A DNA stretch of 64,000 bases from Polaromonas sp. SP1 (GCF_003711205.1 NZ_CP031013.1:2646501-2710500), one strand, 5' to 3'; positions 1 to 6,090 are shown, numbered from the stretch's first letter. Notes: generated by a model from the letters alone, not told the origin. Numbers and translations: made by a program.

Positions 1-1
1 G

Positions 2-355
2 CAAGGCGCCCACCAGCACGCCGTCGGCCGCGTGGCTTTATTGGGCGATGCCGCCCACCCGATGCGGCCCTACCTCGCACAAGGCGCCGGCATGGCGATC
101 GAAGACGCCGCCGAACTCGGCCACGCTTTAGCGCAAGCGCTGGACCCGGCCTTTGACGTGCCCACCATGCTGCAGCGCTACGCGCTCAACCGCTGGCAAC
201 GCAATGCACGCGTGCAGGCGCGCGCGCTGCGCAACGGGCAGATCTTTCATGCCGACGGCCTGCTGCGGTGGGGGCGTGATGCGTCCATGAAGCTGTTGGG
301 CGAGAGGCTGCTGGATATGCCCTGGCTCTATGGCGTCACGCCAAAAATATCCTGA
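2..355 (+). CDS. FAD-dependent monooxygenase, C-terminal part (5' end outside window)
   Basis: Only the last ~117 codons are present; the reading frame is open from base 2. The segment GDAAHPMRPYLAQGAGMAIED is the second FAD-binding motif (GD...P..GQG-type) of the salicylate hydroxylase / PHBH flavoprotein monooxygenase family, where it contacts the ribityl and pyrophosphate of FAD. It is followed by the usual helical C-terminus. Such enzymes hydroxylate aromatic rings using NAD(P)H and O2. The substrate cannot be told from this fragment. The stop TGA at 353-355 is followed closely by a REP-like hairpin that may end the transcript. Confidence 0.85.
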   Translation, partial: QGAHQHAVGRVALLGDAAHPMRPYLAQGAGMAIEDAAELGHALAQALDPAFDVPTMLQRYALNRWQRNARVQARALRNGQIFHADGLLRWGRDASMKLLGERLLDMPWLYGVTPKIS

Positions 356-363
356 CGTGGTCC

Positions 364-435
364 TCGATGTAGCTGCTTTGCTACAAAAATAATAGCTGTA
401 AGCCCATGTTCTATATGGGCTGTGGCTATTATTTT
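364..435. repeat. REP-like imperfect palindrome
   Basis: A long hairpin can form: AGCCCAT (401-407) pairs with ATGGGCT (415-421), and the outer arms AATAGC and GCTATT pair around it. The pattern TAGCTnnTTnGCTACAAAAATA...TAGC...GCCCA...TGGGCT is the type of short dispersed element common between genes in Comamonadaceae. It sits just after the monooxygenase stop codon and may act as a transcript end for both strands. Related copies lie near 20349, 21822 and, inside genes, near 10513, 26359 and 30132. Confidence 0.6.
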
Positions 436-554
436 CTTAAATTTCTTATGTTTCCGTCTCCGCCAAGACTACCGACTCTCTCCGCAAGGGGGGGGCGGTT
501 TTTCATACGAAACGCAGCAATAGGGGAAACGGTCTCGGTAGCAACAGCAGTCAT
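429..554 (-). CDS. Candidate small protein or leader peptide, 41 aa
   Basis: ATG at 554 is preceded by a GGAG Shine-Dalgarno 7 bases upstream, and 41 codons run to TAA at 431-429. The peptide begins MTAVATETVSPIAAFRMKN and ends in the basic stretch IRNLRK. It has no membrane segment and I recognise no family. Two strong hairpins with T-tracts lie upstream on the same strand, so any promoter should lie between about 555 and 665 or rely on readthrough. Its stop overlaps the REP-like hairpin. It could be a leader peptide, a small peptide precursor, or a chance ORF with a good ribosome site. Confidence 0.25.
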   Translation of the reverse strand: MTAVATETVSPIAAFRMKNRPPLAERVGSLGGDGNIRNLRK

Positions 555-666
555 ATGAATCTCCAAAGGAAGTTGATGAAGGAGGGAAGTTAAAAAACAT
601 CCTCTCGCTCGGGCTTCCTCGTTCCCCCGAGTAGGGGGCGGAGGGGGGTGCTGGTAGTTCAACAAG

Positions 667-691
667 AAAAAACCGGGATGACCCGGTTGCC
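667..691 (-). terminator. Hairpin terminator on - strand
   Basis: Read on the - strand, AACCGGG, loop TCAT, CCCGGTT is followed by TTTTTT. This is a compact 7-bp stem with a T-tract, typical of a rho-independent terminator. It lies just downstream of a second, larger hairpin with its own T-run, so the two act in tandem on transcripts coming from the cassette side. Confidence 0.6.
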
Positions 692-699
692 GCTGTATT

Positions 700-753
700 A
701 AAAATCCCCCCACAAGTGCCCCTCACACCGGGACGGGGTCTTGTGGGGGGATT
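700..753 (-). terminator. Long-stem hairpin terminator on - strand
   Basis: The 14-base arms AATCCCCCCACAAG and CTTGTGGGGGGATT are perfect reverse complements separated by about 23 bases. An inner CCCC/GGGG pairing sits in the loop, and on the - strand the structure is followed by a T-run (ATTTTTAA). It may block antisense transcription leaving the integron array, or be a structured RNA end. Confidence 0.5.
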
Positions 754-1056
754 CAGCTGCTAACGGGGCAGCCCGGTTTTTTCACAGCGGTAGGCCTGGC
801 GCCCGCAGCCGACGTGACACAAAGCGCAGCGACTGGCTCCAAAGGGTGCAGCCGGGCCGGGTTATAGGGAGCGATGGTCAAACGCAACGGAATCGGCTGT
901 TTGGGCTGCGCTCGTCCATATTGAGGCGGCGGTAACTACACTGTCCACCTAGAATCACTTGCGGGGTTTGGTCCCTTTTTTATCGACCTGAGTGAAACTC
1001 AAAATGAGCAATAAGTCTTTTAATAACAAGCACTTGGCTGGGTTTTCAGCGACCGC

Positions 1057-1113
1057 GTTATACCGCAGGCCCGATGTTATACCGCAGACCTTGCGGTATA
1101 CATTACGTTAGAC
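1057..1113. promoter_or_regulatory. Repeat-rich left boundary of the cassette array (attI-like position)
   Basis: GTTATACCGCAG occurs twice (1057-1068 and 1076-1087). GCGGTATAC at 1093-1101 is inverted relative to them, so TATACCGC/GCGGTATA can form a hairpin. The block ends in GTTAGAC (1107-1113), a perfect integron core site (GTTRRRY), four bases before the first cassette ATG. This is where an attI site or the end of an earlier attC would be. TATACC and TATACA hexamers could serve as -10 boxes, but no convincing -35 is seen. Confidence 0.4.
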
Positions 1114-1116
1114 CTC

Positions 1117-1509
1117 ATGAATACCGCTCTGCCAGATCAGGAGAAGGCGTTTCAGACAGCGCTCTCGCTGGACGAAGAGGGACGCTCGTCCGAGGCGTTG
1201 AAGGTTCTGGAGCCGCTCGCACTTCGCCGCGACAATCCGCGCTACCTCCTTGCCTACGCGCAGTGCCTAGTTCGCTCAGGCGCCGATTGGAAGGCCGCTG
1301 TAGATTGTTTGCGCGTGGCGCTCTCAATCGAACCCAAGTACCTTGAAGGCCCGTCGCGGCTTTTCCTTGCGGACCTTCTCGTTCAGAATGGGCGCAAGAA
1401 GGAGGCCCTTGAGCAATGGCGAATCGTCGCAAAGATGCCACCGGACGGGACTGGGTATGCGGCTGTACCCGACGAGGCGATCATTCGGTTGCGCGAACAT
1501 GAGGTCTAA
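1117..1509 (+). CDS. Cassette 1: TPR-repeat protein, 130 aa
   Basis: The protein is made of helix pairs resembling tetratricopeptide repeats, for example SLDEEGRSSEALKVLEPLA, YLLAYAQCLVRSGADWKAAVDCLRVAL and LADLLVQNGRKKEALEQWRIVA. TPR arrays are protein-binding scaffolds. No signal peptide or membrane segment is seen, so it should be cytoplasmic. The ATG lies 4 bases after the core site at 1107-1113, and the TAA stop (1507-1509) is part of R'' of attC1. As the first cassette it would be closest to any array promoter. Its partner is unknown. Confidence 0.7.
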   Translation: MNTALPDQEKAFQTALSLDEEGRSSEALKVLEPLALRRDNPRYLLAYAQCLVRSGADWKAAVDCLRVALSIEPKYLEGPSRLFLADLLVQNGRKKEALEQWRIVAKMPPDGTGYAAVPDEAIIRLREHEV

Positions 1510-1617
1510 CAGGTCGTTCGACTCGGACACGCACCGGCATTGCGCCGCGAAGCGTGCTGGTGAGCTTACGCCTCGCGGCGCAATGCCGGTGCGCGCCGGT
1601 CAACTCCGACGTTATGC
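1504..1617 (+). other. attC1 recombination site
   Basis: R'' GTCTAAC (1504-1510) and R' GTTATGC (1611-1617). The inner part holds a perfect 20-bp inverted repeat (1531-1550 with 1573-1592) around a 22-base loop, longer than in the other sites here. Its outer ends closely match those of attC13, suggesting both derive from one attC type with a different central arm. Confidence 0.85.
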
Positions 1618-1898
1618 AGCACCCTAAAGTGTCTCGGTTTCTGTACACCGCCTGGTTTCAGGACGCTCTCGTTGAACCAGACGACGAGGATTTCGAATGG
1701 CCGGCATGTTTTCTGGTGACGGCATCTTCGATGGAAGCCGCGCAACACTGGGGAGACCACCTGTCGGATTCGTTCAGTCGGCGCCGCGAAAGCGAGAGGT
1801 TCCTTCGGTCGAGCGTCGAGATTGCGACTGCGAGCACGCAAGATCTACCGGTAGTGGTCGATGGCTATGAGGCGACTGACGGAGAAATCGGGTGGTAG
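1614..1898 (+). CDS. Cassette 2: hypothetical acidic protein, 94 aa
   Basis: The start ATG (1614) lies inside the R' core of attC1 (GTTATGC), so the cassette junction supplies the start codon. The protein is soluble and acidic, with the segment WFQDALVEPDDEDFEWPACF and a helical SFSRRRESERFLRSS region. I do not recognise a family with certainty. About 43 untranslated bases follow before attC2. No Shine-Dalgarno is evident, so translation may depend on coupling with upstream transcription and translation. Confidence 0.6.
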   Translation: MQHPKVSRFLYTAWFQDALVEPDDEDFEWPACFLVTASSMEAAQHWGDHLSDSFSRRRESERFLRSSVEIATASTQDLPVVVDGYEATDGEIGW

Positions 1899-1941
1899 TC
1901 GCAGGTCCCAGCCACTCTCTGGCTGCGTTAGTGGCGGAATG

Positions 1942-2028
1942 GCATAACATGTCGCTCGACACGGAAACACACCCACAGAATGCGGCTTCGCCGCAATGTG
2001 TTGTGGCCCGGTCATCTTCACGTTAGAC
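1942..2028 (+). other. attC2 recombination site
   Basis: R'' GCATAAC (1942-1948), R' GTTAGAC (2022-2028), 87 bp. Arms CACA/TGTG and a central GCGGCTTCGCCGC hairpin. It belongs to the subtype shared with attC4, attC7 and attC8 (ATGTC..TCGACACGGA at the left, CCGGTCATCTTCACGTTA at the right). Confidence 0.85.
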
Positions 2029-2040
2029 CGCACAAGAGCC

Positions 2041-2298
2041 ATGTCCATTTCGCTCCTTCTTGCCATAGCCGGAACGCTCTGCGGGTTCTACTACTTCGGC
2101 CTGGGAATCGCCGCGGGAGGCCACTTACTCGATAAGGAGCGAAGTAAGTCGCCCGGCGAGCGGCTGCTCCTGACGACTTTCTTGTGGTCGATGACGCCTA
2201 GCGAGTTTTCGGATGAGGGTAAGAAAATATGCGTGCGCGCCAATTTCGTTCTCGTGGCGGCCTTGGCATGCTGGGTTGCGTGGGCGGTGTTCAAATGA
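2041..2298 (+). CDS. Cassette 3: small membrane protein, 85 aa
   Basis: The start is the ATG at 2041 (MSISLLLAIAGTLCGFYYFG); an earlier in-frame ATG would begin inside attC2 and is unlikely. Two hydrophobic segments (about residues 3-25 and 65-82) flank a charged middle part (LDKERSKSPGERLL), which suggests a helical-hairpin inner-membrane protein. No family is recognised. The stop TGA (2296-2298) lies 7 bases before R'' of attC3. Confidence 0.6.
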   Translation: MSISLLLAIAGTLCGFYYFGLGIAAGGHLLDKERSKSPGERLLLTTFLWSMTPSEFSDEGKKICVRANFVLVAALACWVAWAVFK

Positions 2299-2305
2299 GG
2301 AGCCG

Positions 2306-2392
2306 GCCTAACTGGTCGGTCAACGCGGACCCGCAGCTGAAGTTCGCGGCTTCGCCGCTTATGTTGCGGTCCGGTTACCTCCAACGTTAGAA
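2306..2392 (+). other. attC3 recombination site
   Basis: R'' GCCTAAC (2306-2312), R' GTTAGAA (2386-2392), 87 bp. It shares TCGGTCAACGCGGACCCGCA-like left and CCGGTTACCTCCAACGTTAG-like right halves with attC5, forming a second attC subtype in this array. The last R' base departs from the consensus pyrimidine. Confidence 0.8.
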
Positions 2393-2401
2393 GCATCGAG
2401 T

Positions 2402-2683
2402 ATGGTTGCTGAAATCGCAGTATTTCTTCAGTGCTTAGCGCGTGTCGCGATGGTATTTTTGGCGGCGTTCCTGGCTACTTCTTTATTAGGAGCGGATGTT
2501 GGAACAGTTTCTATAGTTATCGCATTAACCTTATCAGTCGCAGTTGTGTTCTTAACCATCAAAACCAAGCTGCCAATCTACCGTCAATTTGAACCTCATC
2601 GGGCGAGGCGCCTACTTATCTTTTGTACGGTTAGCGCTGTTGGTTGGGGGGTCTTTTTTGTGAAAGCCACGGGATGGTTCTAA
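2402..2683 (+). CDS. Cassette 4: small membrane protein, 93 aa
   Basis: Three hydrophobic segments (about residues 4-28, 33-52 and 70-90) are separated by the short basic loops KTKLPIYRQ and PHRARR. It is a likely inner-membrane protein without a signal peptide. The coding sequence is clearly richer in A/T than the core genes in the window, which supports foreign origin. The TAA stop lies inside R'' of attC4. Function unknown. Confidence 0.6.
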   Translation: MVAEIAVFLQCLARVAMVFLAAFLATSLLGADVGTVSIVIALTLSVAVVFLTIKTKLPIYRQFEPHRARRLLIFCTVSAVGWGVFFVKATGWF

Positions 2684-2764
2684 CATGCCAATCGACACGG
2701 ACCCACAACGCAATGAAGGCGGCTTCGCCGCGCATATTGTGGTCCGGTCATCTTCACGTTAGAT
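2678..2764 (+). other. attC4 recombination site
   Basis: R'' TTCTAAC (2678-2684) and R' GTTAGAT (2758-2764), 87 bp, with the central GGCGGCTTCGCCGC palindrome. Same subtype as attC2, attC7 and attC8. Confidence 0.85.
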
Positions 2765-2771
2765 TGCACGT

Positions 2772-3260
2772 ATGAGCATGGCGTTAGTCGTCCTTGGCTT
2801 GGTGGCGTGCGTTGCGGCCGTGGCTTTCGTTCGCCGTAGCAACCGGGCTAAGATTTTGCGGTACTTACGTGGGCGTGAGCCGTTGACGAATGAGCAGTTC
2901 GCTTCGATGTTTGCTTCCGCCCTCGAAGGCGAAGTGGGTGTCTCGCTACGTCGGCTCCTGGCGCCGTGGGTTAGCTTCGATGTTGCGCTGGTGCGGCCCT
3001 CGGATAGGTTTTGCGCCGACTTACTGCTTGCGGTGGAAGATGGAATGGACTCGAACGAGTATGTCGCATCCGTCGAGAAAGAATGGCGGATCGAACTGCC
3101 GGACGAAGAGGCCGCGAAGTTGCTCACCATTGAGCAACTTGCGAACGCAGTAGCTCGCCGCCTGAGTGGCCTGCAATCTAACTTGTCGCTCAACGCGGAC
3201 CCGCAATTGAAGAAGGCGGCTCCGCCGCTCCAGTTGCGGGCCGGTTATCTTCAACGTTAG
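2772..3260 (+). CDS. Cassette 5: membrane-anchored acyl-carrier-like protein, translated through its attC
   Basis: An N-terminal membrane anchor (about residues 4-20) is followed by a domain whose spacing resembles acyl carrier proteins: DLLLAVEDGMDSNEYVASVEK, then WRIELPDEEAAKLLTIEQLANAV. This matches the helix II/III pattern 'lg.DSl..velv..le.ef.IeipdE.a..l.Ti.dl...i'. Ser94 in MDSNEY is in the place of the phosphopantetheine serine, though the usual following Leu is Asn. No stop occurs before attC5; the frame continues across the whole site and ends at TAG in the R' core. About 27 C-terminal residues are therefore attC-encoded. Membrane tethering of such a domain is unusual. The ACP assignment is an inference from sequence pattern. 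Confidence 0.55.
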   Translation: MSMALVVLGLVACVAAVAFVRRSNRAKILRYLRGREPLTNEQFASMFASALEGEVGVSLRRLLAPWVSFDVALVRPSDRFCADLLLAVEDGMDSNEYVASVEKEWRIELPDEEAAKLLTIEQLANAVARRLSGLQSNLSLNADPQLKKAAPPLQLRAGYLQR

Positions 3261-3262
3261 GT
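3176..3262 (+). other. attC5 recombination site (coding)
   Basis: R'' ATCTAAC (3176-3182), R' GTTAGGT (3256-3262), 87 bp, same subtype as attC3. The R'' TAA is out of frame with the preceding gene, which reads through the site and stops at the TAG within R'. Confidence 0.85.
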
Positions 3263-3267
3263 CTCCT

Positions 3268-3633
3268 ATGTCAGCGATCTCTATGCGCCGTGTCCTGACC
3301 GTTACGGGCCCCATCGTGTTTGGGATGTGCATGGCCGGCCTTTCGTTCGTCGTCGCTACTTCGGAGTTGGAGGCGAGCACGGCGGATAAAGCAAAGCTCG
3401 TTCTGATTGGGAGCTCCTGCATCACTGTGTTTCTGCTGGCGTGTGTCATTGCCGTGTGGGCCTTTGCACGTATGTTCTCTGGGTTGGCGGCTGAAGACTG
3501 GACGCGGCTGCGTGAGGGAGGTGCCAGCTCACAGCCCAAAATCAGCGGGAGAATCCTTGCTGATGGAGCGCTCTTTGTCGCGGCCTGTCTCGCTGGGATA
3601 GTGGCCTTTGAGGTGCTTAAACGTGCAACGTAG
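3268..3633 (+). CDS. Cassette 6: membrane protein, 121 aa
   Basis: Three hydrophobic stretches (about residues 10-30, 44-68 and 98-117) and a polar loop (LAAEDWTRLREGGASSQPK) suggest a three-helix inner-membrane protein. The ATG lies 5 bases after R' of attC5, and the TAG stop just precedes R'' of attC6. No family is recognised. Confidence 0.6.
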   Translation: MSAISMRRVLTVTGPIVFGMCMAGLSFVVATSELEASTADKAKLVLIGSSCITVFLLACVIAVWAFARMFSGLAAEDWTRLREGGASSQPKISGRILADGALFVAACLAGIVAFEVLKRAT

Positions 3634-3691
3634 ACCTAACAGGCCGCTGCATCCGACCGCCTACGGCGTCGGCTGAGCGTCGGCGTTATAT
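3634..3691 (+). other. attC6 recombination site (short)
   Basis: R'' ACCTAAC (3634-3640) and R' GTTATAT (3685-3691), only 58 bp. The arms CCGACCGCC and GGCGTCGG form a short stem with almost no central loop. This is near the minimum length of known attC sites. Confidence 0.75.
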
Positions 3692-3694
3692 CTC

Positions 3695-4108
3695 ATGAAG
3701 ATCGCAGCGCACGGTTTGGGGCTTGAGCTCAGTCCGGTGAACGCCTTGGACGGAGAAGACTGGTGCTGCGTTCGTGTTCTCGCCGAGGTCGCCGGCTTTG
3801 AAGCAGACTTCGTGGCCTATCTGCAGGGAGCAGATCTAGTCAGATTCCGGGACAGCATCAATGCGGTGTACGAAGCGGTAGGGCAACCCGGTGAAGCAGT
3901 CCTTGGTAGTGCAGAGCCTGGGGTTTTGATCGTTCTTTCCATGGCGCGCCTCGGTGGTATCAGTGGCAAGTACAAGTTCGAGGGCGAATTCGTCGAAGGC
4001 GGCGCGCCGACCTTAATGGGTGGTTTTGAAATGGACCAAAGCTACTTGCCCGCTCTGTCGGATGGCATAGACCGCCTACTCGCGGAGTTGAAAGGCCATG
4101 AGACATAA
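3695..4108 (+). CDS. Cassette 7: WapI/DUF6228-type immunity-like protein, 137 aa
   Basis: The pattern W..V.V.AEV.GFEADF..YL...DL.RF.D.I...YEA, then LGSAEPGVLIVLSMARLG-type strands, then FEMDQSYLPALSDGIDRLL fits the WapI-type immunity family. The DQSYL near the C-terminus corresponds to the conserved D(Q)TYL of those proteins. Such proteins neutralise polymorphic toxins from the same or rival cells. No toxin gene is next to it, so here it would be an orphan, protective cassette. The protein is soluble and acidic. The TAA stop lies within R'' of attC7, and ATG follows R' of attC6 by 3 bases. The family call is from memory of the motif pattern. Confidence 0.5.
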   Translation: MKIAAHGLGLELSPVNALDGEDWCCVRVLAEVAGFEADFVAYLQGADLVRFRDSINAVYEAVGQPGEAVLGSAEPGVLIVLSMARLGGISGKYKFEGEFVEGGAPTLMGGFEMDQSYLPALSDGIDRLLAELKGHET

Positions 4109-4189
4109 CATGTCAATCGACACGGATCCACAGCAGCACAAGGCGGCTTCGCCGCAATGTGTTGTGGCCCGGTCATCTTCACGTTATCC
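4103..4189 (+). other. attC7 recombination site
   Basis: R'' ACATAAC (4103-4109), R' GTTATCC (4183-4189), 87 bp. Nearly identical to attC2 along its length, including the central GGCGGCTTCGCCGC. Confidence 0.85.
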
Positions 4190-4204
4190 AGCAAAGGATG
4201 CGCT

Positions 4205-4660
4205 GTGCTGAGTGGCTGGCTCCGTAATTTGCACGCGGCACTCCGAGGTGGCACCCCGGGATTCAGCGCTGCCGAGAGCAGAGTTCTTACCTTCGTCTTG
4301 GATCGTTTGGCCGAGCCAGATCGTTCCACCCTCGCGGCCCAAATTGGCGCGGTAGCTTTGGTTCAACGGCAGCACCCCGGTCGATTGGTTGTCGTGTACT
4401 ACCGTCGCTCCAACACTGTTCCCACGCTTCCTTATCCTGGGTATGAGTACTGCCTTGCGAAGGTGAAGTACATGTCACGCGGCCGATCGCGCATCACTTC
4501 GCTCGTCCTGCATGATGGAAGGTTCATGACCTTCGAGCGAAATGTTCCTGAACTAGAAAGCGACATCGAATCTCTTGTTGCAGTCGAAATACATCCTGGA
4601 ATCCAGCCCTCTGTGGCGGAGGAAATTGATCATGCGGAGCATGCGAGCACTGCCGGATAA
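4205..4660 (+). CDS. Cassette 8: hypothetical protein, 151 aa
   Basis: The most likely start is GTG at 4205, preceded by AAAGGA five bases upstream. The upstream in-frame ATG at 4157 lies inside attC7 and would encode attC sequence, and the ATG at 4198 is in another frame. The protein has a helical N-terminus followed by a beta-rich part (RLVVVYYRRSN, YCLAKVKYM, RITSLVLHDGRFMTFERN). It is soluble and unrecognised. The TAA stop is in R'' of attC8. Confidence 0.55.
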   Translation: MLSGWLRNLHAALRGGTPGFSAAESRVLTFVLDRLAEPDRSTLAAQIGAVALVQRQHPGRLVVVYYRRSNTVPTLPYPGYEYCLAKVKYMSRGRSRITSLVLHDGRFMTFERNVPELESDIESLVAVEIHPGIQPSVAEEIDHAEHASTAG

Positions 4661-4738
4661 CATGTCAATCGACACGGAGCCACAACAGAAGGCGGCTTCG
4701 CCGCAAGGTGTTGCGACCCGGTCATCTTTACGTTAAAG
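4655..4738 (+). other. attC8 recombination site
   Basis: R'' GGATAAC (4655-4661), R' GTTAAAG (4732-4738), 84 bp. Same subtype as attC2, attC4 and attC7 but 3 bases shorter in the loop region. Confidence 0.85.
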
Positions 4739-4741
4739 AGC

Positions 4742-5119
4742 ATGACAGACCCATTTCTCGTTAATCGACCGTTTCTTACTGACGTCTGCCCAGCCTTCGC
4801 GCGCGCGGTGGCGAATGGCTGCAGGGTGATCGGTCGATCGGACCTTGCGGAGGAAATAGTGCGCGTGGTCCTCCCACCTCAGCTGATTGCGGGAGCTCCA
4901 GATTCCTATTCTTTTCTGGCGTATCCTGTTCCTCGTCTTACGCTTGAGCAGCGCCAACTTCTCGAAGTCCGAGACTTCGAACGTATTCAAGTGCCGGTCG
5001 GAGCAGGCACAGTCAGCCTAGAGCTTGATGTTTTCGGAAAGATCGGATGGTTCTACGTAGACATGCTCTCAGAGCATTACGAGGCCGTTGCAAGTGGAGC
5101 GCAGCAGCATGCACTTTAA
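4742..5119 (+). CDS. Cassette 9: hypothetical protein, 125 aa
   Basis: A soluble acidic protein with the segments CPAFARAVANGCRVIGRSDLAEEIVRVVLP, YSFLAYPVPRLTLEQRQLLEVRDFERIQVP and DVFGKIGWFYVDMLSEHYEAV. Layout and length resemble small immunity-type proteins, but no family can be named. ATG follows R' of attC8 by 3 bases, and the TAA stop overlaps R'' of attC9. Confidence 0.55.
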   Translation: MTDPFLVNRPFLTDVCPAFARAVANGCRVIGRSDLAEEIVRVVLPPQLIAGAPDSYSFLAYPVPRLTLEQRQLLEVRDFERIQVPVGAGTVSLELDVFGKIGWFYVDMLSEHYEAVASGAQQHAL

Positions 5120-5200
5120 CCCGTCGGCCCACACGGACAAGCAACTTCAGGTTGCCACTTCGCGGCGGGTGTTGCTTGCCGTTGGCCTCCAACGTTAAAC
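5114..5200 (+). other. attC9 recombination site
   Basis: R'' CTTTAAC (5114-5120), R' GTTAAAC (5194-5200), 87 bp. The inner arms CAAGCAAC and GTTGCTTG are perfect reverse complements. The central sequence differs from the two common subtypes. Confidence 0.85.
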
Positions 5201-5204
5201 CGCG

Positions 5205-5579
5205 ATGAGAACGAGCACTGCACGCAAGCCAAGTACCGGGAGGTGGATCGCGGCGTTCGTTGCGCTAGTCGCCTTTGCGCTCGTGCCCTCGAAGGCGTGC
5301 GCCTGCCTTGAGACATACCAAATTTCACAGCTGCGCATCGTGCTTTCGGTCTTATTGCTTTTGATACTCGCGGTAGTTGCACTTTCCCCGCCTGGACGGA
5401 GCGCAGTCTGGGGTGCGGGAGCTGGCCTCGTAGCGTGTGTCTCAAGCGCTGTAGCCTTGGCCATTGGCTCCTATAGCCTGCCGATTGCAGCCGTAGTTCT
5501 TGTGTTGCCGCTTCTGGCTGTGGTCTTGTTCGCCGCGTGGCATCGGCTTCGAGCTGGGAGGAGTGCGAGGGTGGTTTAA
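5205..5579 (+). CDS. Cassette 10: multi-helix membrane protein, 124 aa
   Basis: After a basic N-terminus (MRTSTARKPSTGR) come about four hydrophobic helices (roughly residues 14-30, 44-61, 68-88 and 91-113). The short loop SKACACLETYQIS after the first helix holds three cysteines and could be periplasmic. Possibly a signal peptide plus three helices. Family unknown. The TAA stop lies in R'' of attC10. Confidence 0.6.
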   Translation: MRTSTARKPSTGRWIAAFVALVAFALVPSKACACLETYQISQLRIVLSVLLLLILAVVALSPPGRSAVWGAGAGLVACVSSAVALAIGSYSLPIAAVVLVLPLLAVVLFAAWHRLRAGRSARVV

Positions 5580-5630
5580 CATGTCATTCGAACGGACCAA
5601 CAACGGCGTTCGCCCACTTTCACATTAACC
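5574..5630 (+). other. attC10, short and with a defective R' core
   Basis: R'' GTTTAAC (5574-5580) is intact, but the right core reads ATTAACC (5624-5630) instead of GTTRRRY, so the invariant G at the recombination point is A. The site is 57 bp. Left and right remnants (ATGTCATTCGAACGGACC, CACTTTCACATTA) look like the common subtype after an internal deletion. Confidence 0.6.
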
Positions 5631-5633
5631 ATT

Positions 5634-5996
5634 ATGAAGCGCTGCCCCGAGGTCGATCAGCTCAATGGGTTCTTTGGAGGTACACACGTTCAGGTGTACC
5701 CAGATGCGCCGGAAGAGTACAACACCCACCGTTTTGAGCGCGTTGCAGGCAATGAGCGGATAGTCTGTGAGGTACTTCCGGCGGAATACGAACTTCGGTT
5801 CATGTGGTGGGTGTCTGGCCGCCTCACCCTTGACCTTAAACTTCAAGGCGTGCAGTCCTTAGACATTTCGCGTTCTGCTGGAGATGAGACACTTATTGGG
5901 AGCGTTGATGCTGATGGTTTGCGTCAACTATTCAAACTTCAGGTGAGTCCAACTGTATGCCTTCAATGGTCGTCCTCTTCCTACTTCGGCCAATGA
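5634..5996 (+). CDS. Cassette 11: hypothetical protein, 120 aa
   Basis: A soluble beta-rich protein (VCEVLPAEYELRFMWWVSGRLTLDLKLQGVQSLDIS...). Size and strand pattern are reminiscent of polymorphic-toxin immunity proteins, but this is only a resemblance. ATG lies 3 bases after the defective R' of attC10. The TGA stop is 1 base before R'' of attC11. If attC10 cannot recombine, cassettes 10 and 11 would move as one unit. Confidence 0.55.
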   Translation: MKRCPEVDQLNGFFGGTHVQVYPDAPEEYNTHRFERVAGNERIVCEVLPAEYELRFMWWVSGRLTLDLKLQGVQSLDISRSAGDETLIGSVDADGLRQLFKLQVSPTVCLQWSSSSYFGQ

Positions 5997-5997
5997 T

Positions 5998-6084
5998 GGT
6001 TAACAGGTTTCTCGTCACGGACAAGCAGCACCAAAATACCGCTTCGCTGCCAATGCTGCCTGCCGGACAGCGCCAACGTTAGAG
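5998..6084 (+). other. attC11 recombination site
   Basis: R'' GGTTAAC (5998-6004) and R' GTTAGAG (6078-6084), 87 bp. The arms GACAAGCAGCA and TGCTGCCTGCC pair around a central CCGCTTCGCTG. Confidence 0.8.
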
Positions 6085-6090
6085 ATCAGG

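Larger units (their letters stand above)
356..1106. other. Gene-poor junction between chromosome and cassette array
   Basis: These 751 bases hold no convincing conserved gene. They contain a REP-like hairpin (364-435), a possible 41-codon ORF on the - strand (429-554), two hairpin terminators reading on the - strand (about 667-691 and 700-753), and a repeat-rich stretch just before the first cassette (1057-1101). I looked on both strands for remains of an integron integrase and saw none. The short ORFs that cross the hairpins look like chance products. Confidence 0.6.

Noticed and set aside
741-935. 64-codon frame on the + strand in the boundary region
   Set aside because: Arg/Gly-rich, begins within a terminator hairpin, no ribosome site and no similarity.
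356-1106. Search for an integron integrase or its remains
   Set aside because: Neither strand shows the tyrosine recombinase boxes or the integron-specific patch; short frames here cross terminator hairpins.
1996-2040. Upstream in-frame starts inside attC2 for cassette 3, and similarly at 4157 for cassette 8
   Set aside because: They would translate attC sequence (MCCGPVIFTL in both) and arise from the shared site, not from the genes.
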